NCBI GenBank assembly: GCA_963750535.1
Contig: CAVVRF010000028.1
Location: forward strand, 62,001-126,000
Source of the DNA: JAKFWF01 sp963750535
Lineage (GTDB): Bacteria > Pseudomonadota > Alphaproteobacteria > Rhizobiales > Hyphomicrobiaceae
Reading direction: 5' to 3'
DNA length: 64,000 nucleotides
Shown: piece after piece, positions 1 to 10,702 of the stretch
How positions within the stretch are numbered: the stretch's first letter is position 1
How the letters are laid out: each line of letters begins with the position of its first letter
Notes under the pieces: generated by a model
What the model saw: the letters and a program-made list of their open reading frames with translations, nothing else
The model's database searches: none
Told to the model about the DNA's origin: nothing
Program-made: the position numbers and the translations under genes

Positions 1-602
1 ACGGATGCGGGCACCTCGTGAACGACATCCTCGTAAGGATTGCAGATTTCGCCGCCGGTCAACTTTCTTTCATATCCATTGAGATGAATGGTGACGTAGT
101 CGACGCCTGGGCCACAATCCCACTGCGGTAGACCCTTCTTGGCTGTGAGAGCGACTGCCGGCGCCGGCTGTTCAGGCGGCGGTTTGGGCGCGGCCGCGAT
201 GGTCGGCCGCTTCGGGACCGAGAGTGTCATGCCCCAGCTCGAGGGAAGGACTTCCGGCGAACGTCTGATCTGTTCGCATTTTTCCGACAATTTGGGGCGC
301 TGGATTTGAGTTGCGGCGAGCCGCCTTGCAGCAGAACCGCTGGCTCCCTGCTGCATGTAGGCTTGTACGAGAGCGTGCTGAACATCGATCTGTTCTTGCG
401 ATAGTTCAAATATGCAGTTCTCGTAGATCTCATCGCCGACTGCACTGAAAATCTCGGCGATTTGGCCTGCGGCCGCTGCCGTTCCCGCGTCGGTTTTTGT
501 CAATTGCTCGGCCAGGCCATAATCCGACGGCAACAACAAAAGGCTCGTCACCGATGCGAGCACCGTCTTCCTAAGTCTTTCCGTGCACGTAGTTTGAGGC
601 AC
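1..602 (-). CDS. secreted hypothetical protein, C-terminus beyond window
   Basis: Reading leftward from a GTG at 602 gives 200 uninterrupted codons that run off the window edge. The start is supported by an AGGGG ribosome-binding site about 6 nt upstream and by a good Sec-type signal peptide: basic RLRK, then VLASVTSLLLL, then a likely cleavage near GLA-EQ. The mature part has an alpha-helical, Ala/Gln-rich region, a proline-rich linker (about residues 130-145) and a C-terminal segment with WDCGPGVDYV and two further Cys. I do not recognise a family. It is probably periplasmic or exported. An ATG-only search misses this gene. Confidence 0.6.
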   Translation of the reverse strand, partial: MPQTTCTERLRKTVLASVTSLLLLPSDYGLAEQLTKTDAGTAAAAGQIAEIFSAVGDEIYENCIFELSQEQIDVQHALVQAYMQQGASGSAARRLAATQIQRPKLSEKCEQIRRSPEVLPSSWGMTLSVPKRPTIAAAPKPPPEQPAPAVALTAKKGLPQWDCGPGVDYVTIHLNGYERKLTGGEICNPYEDVVHEVPAS

Positions 603-880
603 TCTATCCCCTAAACCCGGTTTGCCGTGGTGACCGGCGTGACCACCATCCGAGGTGCGCGACGGCGCGGTATGTGATCTCGGGACCCAAATAGTGATTC
701 GTCGGAGATTCGTACCGCATGAGTCGGGGCGAGAGAAAGGCTTTGCGAGCGTGTTCCCTTGGCCTTTCAATGAATCGCTGCTTCCTCGCTTATCTCGACT
801 TGTATGCAAAGGCCCGCCCTGTGAACGGTTTCGGTTGCCGGCGTGCTCGAATGCCGGCCCCGGCGAGCCCCGCCGCCTGG

Positions 881-990
881 CGAGATGTTCGTGTGCCGTC
901 GTGAAGATCGCATCGAAGAAGCTGGCCAAGCCCTCGGGAAAACTTGCTCTCGAAGTGGGCGTAGAGGGTACGCTTCGATGTCCTCGCGTC
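881..990 (-). pseudogene. TetR-family remnant with internal deletion
   Basis: Two blocks match the intact TetR gene at 2277-2945. One encodes the HTH end (TSKRTLYAHFESK); the other, in a shifted frame, encodes FPEGLASFFDAIFTTAHEHLA. In the intact gene these blocks lie about 190 bp apart; here they are joined directly. This is a decayed duplicate or the scar of a recombination between two related regulators. It cannot make a repressor. Confidence 0.7.
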
Positions 991-1082
991 ATCCGAGGCA
1001 TCCGGAAGCGCGTGTTTGTGACGCCGATGATCGGAAGCGCTATGCCGCCATCGGTCACATCGGTCGCGACATCCTCTGTTGC

Positions 1083-1214
1083 TCAACCCGGGCTTTCACG
1101 GGAGGTGCTCTTCGAGCGCTGAAGCTGGTGGTAGACGCCGAGGCGATCGGCAATCTGCCAATGGCCGGTCAGCTTCTCGTCATCATTGAAATAATACATT
1201 GTCGCGCCGGACAT
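1083..1214 (-). pseudogene. SnoaL/NTF2-like C-terminal remnant (43 codons)
   Basis: A 43-codon frame reads MSGATMYYFNDDEKLTGHWQ and continues IADRLGVYHQLQ. This resembles the last strands of SnoaL-like/NTF2-fold proteins, whose ends often read KLTGHWQVVDRLGVFQQL. An in-frame stop lies 9 codons upstream, so the N-terminal two thirds of the fold is absent. It adjoins the decayed TetR copy, which suggests a lost regulator-target pair. The family call rests on recall of the motif only. Confidence 0.4.
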
Positions 1215-1278
1215 GGTGAGCGGCCGGCCCGCGCGTCTCTATCCGGCGAAGCGATGCCAACCCATCTTCCTGCGAGAG

Positions 1279-1815
1279 CTAGTCGACAAGCCTCCCAATC
1301 AAAGACTCAATCATCAAGGCACTTGCATCTCGGATGTGCTCTGCCGGCTCGCCATGCAGGAAAAGAGTGAGAACGCCATTCGACGCGGCCCAAATCGTAC
1401 GCGTTGCCGTATCAACATCCGTCCTAAGCCGCCGCTCCGAGGCTAGTCGCTCGATGATCGACCTCAGGAGATCGTAACCGCCCTTGCTCACGGTCGGATC
1501 GGTCCTCGCGGTCTCGACCATCAGGCGGAATTGATTGGGATGCGCTAGCGCGAAGCCGATCCAGCCGTTCCAACCCCGCTTCAGGTCCACGACCGCATCA
1601 CGGCTCGGTCGCACCGAGCGCTTCGCCTTCAAGAACTCATCGACCACCCGCAGCACCACGGCTCGCTGCAATCCGTCCTTGTCCGTGAAGTGATGATAGA
1701 GGGTCGGCGGTGTGATTTTCGCGCGATCGCAAATCGCTCTCGTCGTGAGCGCAGACACGCCCTCCCGGTCGAGCAGTTCGAGCGCCGCGTTCAAGATGCG
1801 CTCCGCGGTTTCCAT
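1279..1815 (-). CDS. TetR/AcrR-family transcriptional regulator
   Basis: A 178-residue repressor. Residues 1-50 form the TetR DNA-binding domain (METAERILNAALELLDREGV, then TTRAICDRAKITPPTLYHHF). The rest is a helical ligand domain with WNGWIGFALAHPNQFRLM, typical of TetR members with a WHG-like C-terminal domain. I start it at the ATG at 1815 because the 25 upstream codons available in frame read as non-coding and overlap the operator. It diverges from the small membrane protein at 1894, its likely target. A 15-bp palindrome lies in the gap. Confidence 0.85.
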   Translation of the reverse strand: METAERILNAALELLDREGVSALTTRAICDRAKITPPTLYHHFTDKDGLQRAVVLRVVDEFLKAKRSVRPSRDAVVDLKRGWNGWIGFALAHPNQFRLMVETARTDPTVSKGGYDLLRSIIERLASERRLRTDVDTATRTIWAASNGVLTLFLHGEPAEHIRDASALMIESLIGRLVD

Positions 1816-1833
1816 CGTCTTTCCAATTGACTC

Positions 1834-1848
1834 TATAGCGCCGCTATA
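1834..1848. promoter_or_regulatory. palindromic operator between tetR and membrane protein
   Basis: A perfect inverted repeat with 7-bp arms and a single centre base (TATAGCG-n-CGCTATA). It lies in the 78-bp gap between the divergent TetR gene and the membrane protein, with a further TATAG-type half-site to its right. Position and symmetry fit a TetR operator controlling both genes. This is inference. Confidence 0.55.
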
Positions 1849-1893
1849 CGACACTATAACGATGATATAGAAGCCGCTGGCTGCATACAATCC

Positions 1894-2280
1894 ATGCGAG
1901 CGAGGGAACTGGCTGTGCGTGCGCTTGCCACCGTCACGATGCTTAATGTTCTCATCTCTCTAGGGTTCTCTGTCGCCGGCTTGGTGCGACCCGAAGCCAT
2001 ACTACCGGCAGGCGTGGCGGTGACTGGAGCAGCAACGACATTCGCCCTTTACGCTTGCGTCAGATCCTCGGTGCTTGCTGGCTTGGTCATCACAACCGTG
2101 ATGACGCGGGACGTGTCAGGACTCCGGCTGCTTGGCCGCTTTGCGGCATTGGTGCAGCTCCTCGACGCAGGTGTCGGCGTCTATCAGCAGGATCCGAGCA
2201 AAATCATCGGCCCACTTGTCCTTGCCGTACTACAGGCGTGGGTGCTTCGGCGGAACACCGGCAGCCATCGAGCCGCTTAG
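1894..2280 (+). CDS. small integral membrane protein
   Basis: 128 residues with about four hydrophobic segments (roughly 8-30, 37-58, 60-75 and 100-118) and a basic C-terminus (RRNTGSHRAA). I do not recognise the family with confidence; the layout recalls DoxX/DUF4267-like four-helix proteins. It diverges from a TetR gene over a palindrome, so it is probably derepressed by that regulator's ligand. Its stop overlaps the convergent TetR gene by 4 nt. Confidence 0.6.
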   Translation: MRARELAVRALATVTMLNVLISLGFSVAGLVRPEAILPAGVAVTGAATTFALYACVRSSVLAGLVITTVMTRDVSGLRLLGRFAALVQLLDAGVGVYQQDPSKIIGPLVLAVLQAWVLRRNTGSHRAA

Positions 2281-2945
2281 CTTGCGGGGAAGGCAAGCTG
2301 GATCCTGCCCTTCAACTCTTCGAACTCAGGACGTCTGTGGTTCAACAGCATGGCGACTGCTTTGCGGATCGGCTTCAAGTCGAAGTCGGCGCTGACCTTG
2401 TCATCTTCGGGCAAATCGGCGCGCACCTTGTCTATGCCGAACAGTGCGCGGGTCAGCCGCGGATGCATGATGCGTCCGATGAGATCGTCGGCCGCTTCGG
2501 CGGCAGCCTTCGGCCCCAACTTCAGCCGCTCGCGCAAGAAGCCGGCGAGACGCTCGTGTGCTGTCGTGAAGATCGCATCGTAGAAACTGGCCGAGCCCTC
2601 GGGGAAACGCTCAGCCTCGGAGATGGCGAGGCGGTACATGCGGATGGCAGCCGTCCATAGCCTGAGCTCCATGAACCGGCCACAGAACTGCACGAGCGCC
2701 TCGCTCGTGTCCTCCGCGTAGTCGGCGGGCGACCGCAGTTTGCCGAGGTAGAGCCCGCGTATGAGGTCGATGACGGCGAGGTAGAGCTTCTCCTTGCTCT
2801 CGAAGTGGGCGTAGAGGGTGCGCTTCGATGTCTTGGCGCGCTCCGCGATGACGTCCATCGACGCACGCTCGAAGCCGACCTCCAGGAATACGTCTTTCGC
2901 CGTGAACAGTATGTGCTCGCTGAGCTCGTCGCCGCGTCGCCCCAT
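2277..2945 (-). CDS. TetR/AcrR-family regulator (AefR-like)
   Basis: 222 residues. HTH at about 10-55 with FTAKDVFLEVGFERASMDVI and AKTSKRTLYAHFESKEKLY. The C-terminal domain (MELRLWTAAIRMYRLAISEA, FYDAIFTTAHERLAGFLRER) resembles the AefR-type ligand domain. It diverges from the NmrA-like gene at 3050, and a 13-bp inverted repeat lies between them, so it probably represses that gene and itself. A truncated relative lies at 881-990. Confidence 0.88.
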   Translation of the reverse strand: MGRRGDELSEHILFTAKDVFLEVGFERASMDVIAERAKTSKRTLYAHFESKEKLYLAVIDLIRGLYLGKLRSPADYAEDTSEALVQFCGRFMELRLWTAAIRMYRLAISEAERFPEGSASFYDAIFTTAHERLAGFLRERLKLGPKAAAEAADDLIGRIMHPRLTRALFGIDKVRADLPEDDKVSADFDLKPIRKAVAMLLNHRRPEFEELKGRIQLAFPAS

Positions 2946-2969
2946 GGTCGTTGATCTCCGTGACGAAAA

Positions 2970-3018
2970 TAAACGGTACCGTAGAGTTTACTTATGGTGT
3001 ACGGTACGGTATCGTTTA
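2970..3018. promoter_or_regulatory. inverted-repeat operator upstream of NmrA-like gene
   Basis: TAAACGGTACCGT (2970-2982) is repeated in inverted orientation as ACGGTATCGTTTA (3006-3018) with one mismatch; the spacer contains another TACGGT half. The pair sits between the divergent TetR and NmrA-like genes. KpnI-like GGTACC cores are common in TetR operators. Binding by the 2277-2945 product is inferred. Confidence 0.6.
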
Positions 3019-3049
3019 CTTGGTTTCGGTTCAAACACAAGAGGGCATC

Positions 3050-3933
3050 ATGATCGTCGTCACCACGCCAACAGGCAACATCGGACAGAACGTCCTGCGC
3101 GGGCTCTTGCAGTCGAACGAGACTGTGCGCGTCATCACTCGCGACCCTTTGCGACTGATGCCCGAGGCCGCTCAGCCGGGTTGAGGTTGTGGAGGGCTCG
3201 CTGGACGACATCGACGTGCTGCAGAAAGCCTTCGCCGGAGCCGAAACACTCTTCTGGTGCGTGCCGCAGAGCAACACGGCGACCGACGTGCGCGAGTACT
3301 ACCTGCATTTCGCGCGCCCGGCCTGCGAGGCAATTCGCGCACAAGGTGTGAAGCGGGTGGTCGCCGTGTCGAGCGGCGGCCGTGGCCGCGCCCGTAACGC
3401 TGGGCCGATCTCGGCGCTCCACGCCATGGAAGCCATGATCGAGGACACAGGCGTCGCCTTCCGCGCCCTTCGCAACGGCAGTTTCATGGAGAATCTGCTG
3501 TGGCAGGTCGAACCCATCAAGCGCCAGGGCGTGTTCTTCTATCCGCTTGGCGGCGACGTGAAGAAGCCGACCTGCGCGGCCCGGGACATTGCCGCAAGCG
3601 CCGTGCGCCTGCTGCGCGATCGCTCCTGGACCGGCCAAGGCGGACGCCGGCGTGCACGGGCCGGAGGACCTCTCCTTCAACGAAATCGCGCGCATCATGA
3701 CCGAGGTACTGGGCAAACCGGTTCGCTTCCAGCAGGTGCCGGGGCCAGGTTACAAGGCGTCGCTCATGCAGCACGGCTCCAGCGAGGCCTTCGCCCAAAG
3801 CCTCGTCGACATGTTTACCGAGGTTGGCCAAGGCCTCTACGCGGCCGAGCCTCGCACGCCCGAGACGTCGACGCCGACCACGTTCCGGCGGTGGTGCGAT
3901 GAGGTGCTGCGGCCGGCGTTGGCGGCGTCATGA
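3050..3933 (+). pseudogene. NmrA-like NAD(P)-binding oxidoreductase, two +1 frameshifts
   Basis: The product is an atypical short-chain dehydrogenase of the NmrA/azoreductase type. The N-terminal nucleotide motif is VVTTPTGNIGQNVLRGLLQ (GxxGxxG-like); later come RVVAVSSGGRGRARN and the NmrA-type end (LGKPVRFQQVPGPGYK). The frame changes twice, both by one extra base: near 3175 (CAGCCGGG) and near 3645 (GGACGCCGG). Removing both restores a 293-residue protein of family length. It may therefore be intact in the organism. GAGGG lies 5 nt before the ATG. Such NADPH sensors or quinone reductases are often under TetR control, as here. Confidence 0.75.
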
Positions 3934-4082
3934 ATAAAGATGGGCTAGGAACCGCGGGACCGGAGCAGAACCGCTCCATAGCGCAACGCGGCAGCAGCCA
4001 TCAGGCCGCCGAGCTGCCGCGGCGCCAACGAAACAAGGTCCGGTTGCGGTCAATGACCGCCGAAGACCCGAAGTGAAGCGCA

Positions 4083-4643
4083 CTACCAGCGCGAGATCCG
4101 GCTGATCTTGGTGCCCTCGAGGGTCAAATTATACATCAGGCCCTTGCCGTCGAAGATGAAGCCAACGACAGGATTGACGATCCGATCGGTGTCGACTGAT
4201 CCGCCGACTCCGACGGTGATCAGGGCCACCGATCCGTCGACGCCGACTTTCCAGCCATCCGTTCGGCTGAACCGCATCAGGGCGTCGTCGGTCATGAAAA
4301 GGATAACGACGGATCGTGCTTGCGCGCCGAGCTGAAAGCCGATCGATCCCGACACGCAGTTGTAGTACCCGGCCGTTCTGGTGCGGACGAGCAGCGCCCC
4401 CTCGCCGTATTCCCCGCCGATGCCGATCCCGGCCTTGATGATCGTTGGAAAGACCAGGACCCCGGCGGCTCTTCTGAACAGTGCGCGCGAGCCGCGAACG
4501 CGCCAAAAAAGTGAATTGAGCGTGGCATCGACACTGCCATCGATGCGGGTCGACGCGCCGGCCCCGGTGCACACCAGCTCACCTGCCGCAAGCGTGGAAA
4601 ACAAAGCGAACGACAATGCCGATCGCCGATCGATCATGCGCAT
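4083..4643 (-). CDS. SYLF-domain (Ysc84-type) lipid-binding protein
   Basis: The motifs LNSLFWRVRGSRALFRRA, GVLVFPTIIKAGIGIGGEYG, GFQLGAQARSVVILFMTDDA and the end YNLTLEGTKISRI are the hallmark of the SYLF/DUF500 family, which binds phosphoinositides or other lipids. The start at 4643 gives a signal peptide (DRRSALSFALFSTLAAGELV), so the protein is exported. A GGGGGG run upstream of the ATG may serve as the ribosome-binding site. It stands alone, convergent with the NmrA-like gene. Confidence 0.88.
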   Translation of the reverse strand: MRMIDRRSALSFALFSTLAAGELVCTGAGASTRIDGSVDATLNSLFWRVRGSRALFRRAAGVLVFPTIIKAGIGIGGEYGEGALLVRTRTAGYYNCVSGSIGFQLGAQARSVVILFMTDDALMRFSRTDGWKVGVDGSVALITVGVGGSVDTDRIVNPVVGFIFDGKGLMYNLTLEGTKISRISRW

Positions 4644-4997
4644 GGTATCCCCCCAGCCGCTGCAAAAAGCAGTCGACACGATCCCCGCCAGCGCGTGACA
4701 GCTAAGCGTCGCTAGCAACGCGGTATGGCGACAATCGGGCACTCCCGTATCCGGCACCCAGGCCCCACGCCTTGCAGATTTTCACGGCGGCGCATCGACC
4801 CTGAGCGGCTATTGCGGCGCACCGCATCACGGCAGCGAAGGTCACCAAGCCGGACTGGCACTTCACGACGCGCCCAGAGCTTGCCAACGTGGGCTCTGAT
4901 TGCGCAGCGCCCAACCCGGCAGATGATTTCGAATCATCGAACTTGCGCGAGTGGGCCAGTCCCACCTAGTTTTGCGTGCAAGGAACCGAAGCAGCCG
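4644..4997. other. 354-bp gap, promoter region of peptide transporter operon
   Basis: No supportable gene. It should carry the promoters for the SYLF gene (leftward) and the transporter operon (rightward). A stop-bounded frame at 4805-4966 reads fairly naturally (AKVTKPDWHFTTRPELANVG) but has no start codon or ribosome-binding site, so I do not call it. Confidence 0.4.
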
Positions 4998-6021
4998 ATG
5001 CCAAAGTGGCACCGCACTGTTCCAGGATTCGGAGCCACAAGTCTGACTGAGCCCGCCAATTCCGTTCTCGACATCCAGGACCTGCGCGTCCATTTCGCCG
5101 TGCCCGAAGGTACGCTGCGCGCCGTCGACGGGGTCAGCTACACTGTGGAGCACGGCCGCACTCTCGGAGTGGTTGGCGAGTCCGGCAGCGGCAAGACCGT
5201 TTCGGCGCTCTCCATCCTTCGCCTGGTCGAGACACCGCCGGCCAAGATTCCTTCAGGCCGCATCTTGTTCGAAGGCCGCGACATCCTGAAGATGCCGCCC
5301 AGGGAGCTGTCGGAGCTGCGGGGCCGCAGTATCGCCATGATCTTTCAGGAGCCGATGACCTCACTCAATCCGGTGAGGCGCGTCGGCGTGCAAGTGGCTG
5401 AGCCCCTGGTGCGGCACTTGAAAGTGTCGCCGCGCGAGGCACGCGACCGTGCCGTCCGCCTGTTCGAGTTGGTCGGCATCCCGGCTGCCGCCGCGACGGT
5501 CGAGCGCTATCCGCACGAATTGTCGGGCGGCATGCGCCAGCGGGTCATGATCGCCATGGCACTCGCGTGCGAGCCCAAGGTGCTGATCGCCGACGAGCCG
5601 ACGACCGCGCTCGACGTGACTATCCAGGCGCAAATCCTGGAACTCATCGTTGAGTTGCAGAGGCAGTTCGGCATGGCGATCCTGCTCATCACGCACGATC
5701 TTGCCGTGATCGCCGAGACGGCGCACCGCGTCGCCGTCATGTATGCTGGCCGCATCGTCGAGCTCGGCGACGTGCGGCCGATCTTCGAGTCCCCGCGTCA
5801 TCCCTACACCCAGGGCCTGCTGCACTCGATCCCGCAAATCGTGCGCGACCGGCCAGCTCGCCTCAACGAGATCGCCGGCGTGGTGCCGAACCTGGCCCGA
5901 CTCGGACCAGGCTGTGCGTTCGCCGGCCGCTGCCCCAGGGTGATCGACCGGTGCCTGGCGGAGGCCCCACCGCTCGCCGACGCCGGCGGCGGCCATCTCG
6001 CGGCGTGCTGGAGGGCCGGCG

Positions 6022-6029
<8 letters not shown>
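4998..6029 (+). CDS. peptide ABC transporter ATPase, DppD/OppD type
   Basis: 343 residues. Walker A GESGSGKT at about 60-67, Q-loop at IFQEPMTSLNP, signature LSGGMRQR, Walker B VLIADEPTTALDV, and the oligopeptide-type C-terminal Cys cluster (GCAFAGRCPR, RCLAEAPP, HLAACW) that binds an Fe-S cluster in this subfamily. It is the cytoplasmic energy subunit pairing with the next gene. Start chosen at ATG 4998; upstream in-frame codons look non-coding. It is first of five transporter genes and overlaps the next by 8 nt. Confidence 0.93.
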
Positions 6030-7029
<1,000 letters not shown>

Positions 7030-7037
7030 GCGACGCC

Positions 7038-7991
<954 letters not shown>

Positions 7992-7998
7992 GGCGGCC

Positions 7999-8916
7999 AT
8001 GAGCGACACCGCGACGACAGGCAATCTTGCCAGCGGACCGGCACCAGACGCGACGGCCGAGCACGAGAGTTACGGCGCCACGGTGTGGCGTCGGTTCCGT
8101 CGCCACCGGTTGGCGCTTGTCGGCGGCATCGTGGTGGCGCTGCTGTGCTTGTCGGCCGTGCTCGCCGGCCTCATCTCGCCGTTCGACCCGACCCACCTCG
8201 ACACCAGCAAGCGGTTCTTGGCACCATTCCAGAGCGCCGCGCATCTGCTCGGCACCGACGACCTCGGCCGCGATACCCTGTCGCGGCTGCTGCACGGCGG
8301 GCGCATCTCGCTCGCGGTCGGTATCGTCGCGATGATCGCGACCGTGCTCACCGGAGCCGTTATCGGCATCATCGCCGGCTATCGTGGCGGCCTCGTCGAC
8401 ACGCTGCTGATGCGCTTCGTCGACACCATGCTGTGCTTCCCTCAGGTGTTCCTGCTGCTGGTCGTCGCTGCTTTCGTGCCGCCCTCGCTGCTGTCGATCT
8501 CGCTGATCATCGGGCTCACTTCGTGGATGGAGGTCGCGCGCATCGTGCGAGCGGAGATCCTGCGCTTGAAGTCGCAGGACTTCGTGCAGGCGGCGGTGGC
8601 GCTCGGCGCTTCGTCCGGCCGTATCATGGCGCGCGAGATGGCACCCAACGTGATGGCGCCGGTGCTGGTGGCGGCGACGCTGAAGGTCGCGACCGCGGTG
8701 CTGATGGAGAGCTACATCTCCTTCCTCGGCTACGGCGTGCAACCACCGCTCGCCTCCTGGGGCAACATGCTGACCAATGCGCAGGGCTATCTCGACACCT
8801 CGCCGTGGCTCGCGATCCTGCCCGGCGTGATGATCACGCTCACCGTGATGAGCTTCAACTTCCTGGGTGACGGTTTGCGCGACGCGCTCGATCCCAGGCT
8901 GAAGATGGACCAGTGA
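7999..8916 (+). CDS. peptide ABC transporter permease, DppC type
   Basis: 305 residues. A cytoplasmic N-terminal tail precedes the first helix (ALVGGIVVALLCLSAVLAGL). HLLGTDDLGRDTLSRLLHGG is the DppC hallmark, and the EAA loop is VQAAVALGASSGRIMAREM. It ends FNFLGDGLRDALDPRLKM, typical of the family. Partner of the preceding permease. Confidence 0.93.
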   Translation: MSDTATTGNLASGPAPDATAEHESYGATVWRRFRRHRLALVGGIVVALLCLSAVLAGLISPFDPTHLDTSKRFLAPFQSAAHLLGTDDLGRDTLSRLLHGGRISLAVGIVAMIATVLTGAVIGIIAGYRGGLVDTLLMRFVDTMLCFPQVFLLLVVAAFVPPSLLSISLIIGLTSWMEVARIVRAEILRLKSQDFVQAAVALGASSGRIMAREMAPNVMAPVLVAATLKVATAVLMESYISFLGYGVQPPLASWGNMLTNAQGYLDTSPWLAILPGVMITLTVMSFNFLGDGLRDALDPRLKMDQ

Positions 8917-8936
8917 AACGATTGGAGAGTAGGACG

Positions 8937-10586
8937 ATGACGAAAGCATGGACCGCTTCGGCCGCGAGCCGCATCTCTCGCCGCAACGTGATCAAGGGAG
9001 CCGGCGCGGCGGCCGTCGCCACCGCCTTCCACCCGATCTCGGCAACAGCGCAGAACAAGGACCGCATCATCTGCGGCATGACGCAGGAGCCAGTGCAGTT
9101 CAATCCGCTGCTCTACGCCAACACCGGCACCGAGAACGTGCCCGAAGCCTGCATGTTCGATGCGCTTTGGGACGTCGATGACAAGGGCGCCTTCGTGCCC
9201 AACCTCGCGGCGGAGATCCCGACCAAAGAGAACGGCGGCATCTCTGCCGACGGCAAGATCTTCAAGGTCAAGCTGAAGCGCGACGTGAAGTGGAGCGACG
9301 GCCAGCCGCTCACCGCCAACGACATCGAGTTCACCTACCAGACCGTGATCAACCCGTCCGTGCCGGTGCGTTCGCGCTCTGGCTTCGACCTGATCAAGAA
9401 CTTCAAGGCGGTCGACGCACAGACCATCGAGATGGAGCTGTCGAAGCCCTACGTGCCGTTCATGTGGGCGTGGCAGAACATGCACATCGTGCCGCACCAC
9501 CTGCTGAAGGACGAGAAGGACTTGAAGACCTCGGCCTGGAACAACCAGCCGGTCGGCTCCGGGCCATTCCTGCTGAAGCAGCGTGTGGCAGGCAGCCACA
9601 TGGTCTACGAGCGCAACCCCAACTATCATCGCGGACCGGCCAAGGTGCGCCAGTTCATCCACAAGTTCGTGCCCGACCAGACCGTGCTGTTTGGCCAGAT
9701 CCGCACCGGCGAGGTCGATTTCCTCGGAACCCAGGGCGTGCCGAACGCGCGGTGGGCCGAGGCGAAGGATATCAAGGAACGCGTCTTCTTCCCCAACCCG
9801 ATGCCGTTCGTGCAGTTCATCTACTTCAACTGCGGCAAGCCGCAGTTCGCGGACCCGAAGGTGAGAAAGGCGCTCTACATCGCCTGCGAGATGAAGAAGT
9901 CCATCGACGACGTCTACTTCGGCACCTGGAACCGGACGCTTTCCTATCTGCATCCGACGCACTGGGCCTACAATCCGAACCTCAAGGACGAGACGCCCAA
10001 CAGCGAGCTCGCCGCCAAGATGCTCGACGAGGCGGGATGGAAGGTCGGCGCCGACGGCATCCGCGCCAAGGACGGCGTGCAGCTGAAATTCACCTGCTCC
10101 ACGACCGCCGGCAACACTGCCCGTCAGAACACGCAGCAGCTGTTCCAGCAGAACTGGAAGAAAATCGGCGTCGAGATGGAAATCAAGAACATGCCGGCCT
10201 CGGTGGTGTGGGGCGAGTACACCATCAAGTCGCAGTTCGACACGCTGCTGGTCGCCTGGGAGCCGACCGTCGGCATGGATCCTGACTATGCCGCCCGCTG
10301 CCACTCGAAACTGATCCCGGCCAAGCACGGCTCGGGCTCGAACTACGTCCAGTACGAGAACCCGGAGCTCGACGCACTGCTCGACCTCGGCGTCACCCAA
10401 ACCAACCAGCAGGACAGGATCGCCACCTACCACAAGATCCAGGAGATCCTGTTGCGCGACGTGCCGTTCGCGCCGCAGGGCGCGGTTCAACAGGGCTTCA
10501 TGCGTCACACGGCGATGACCGGAATTCGCATGAACCAGTACGTCGTCGACAACACCTGGAACGTGCAGGAGTGGGGCTGGAGCTAG
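8937..10586 (+). CDS. peptide/opine ABC transporter substrate-binding protein
   Basis: 549 residues, SBP family 5 (DppA/OppA). I start at ATG 8937 (GGAGAG upstream) rather than the GTG at 8913. The N-terminus SRISRRNVIKGAGAAAVATA is a twin-arginine-like signal peptide. Family motifs: LKRDVKWSDGQPLTANDIEF, GSGPFLL, RNPNYHRGPAK, and a C-terminal AVQQGFMRHTAMTGI. It captures the substrate in the periplasm for the four preceding genes. The adjoining FAD oxidoreductase suggests an amino-acid-derived or opine-like ligand (inference). Confidence 0.92.
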   Translation: MTKAWTASAASRISRRNVIKGAGAAAVATAFHPISATAQNKDRIICGMTQEPVQFNPLLYANTGTENVPEACMFDALWDVDDKGAFVPNLAAEIPTKENGGISADGKIFKVKLKRDVKWSDGQPLTANDIEFTYQTVINPSVPVRSRSGFDLIKNFKAVDAQTIEMELSKPYVPFMWAWQNMHIVPHHLLKDEKDLKTSAWNNQPVGSGPFLLKQRVAGSHMVYERNPNYHRGPAKVRQFIHKFVPDQTVLFGQIRTGEVDFLGTQGVPNARWAEAKDIKERVFFPNPMPFVQFIYFNCGKPQFADPKVRKALYIACEMKKSIDDVYFGTWNRTLSYLHPTHWAYNPNLKDETPNSELAAKMLDEAGWKVGADGIRAKDGVQLKFTCSTTAGNTARQNTQQLFQQNWKKIGVEMEIKNMPASVVWGEYTIKSQFDTLLVAWEPTVGMDPDYAARCHSKLIPAKHGSGSNYVQYENPELDALLDLGVTQTNQQDRIATYHKIQEILLRDVPFAPQGAVQQGFMRHTAMTGIRMNQYVVDNTWNVQEWGWS

Positions 10587-10702
10587 CCCGAAGCTGGCGG
10601 CAAGGGCCGGCTCGCAAACGTGAGCCGTCGACCCTTCCCGCAGCGCTCGCTGCCCCAACTCGAGCGAAAACCGTGCGGTATCGGCACGACTTGGAGGGAT
10701 CG

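Noticed and set aside
4805..4966. Possible short coding frame before the transporter operon
   Set aside because: It has no start codon or ribosome-binding site and no recognisable domain.
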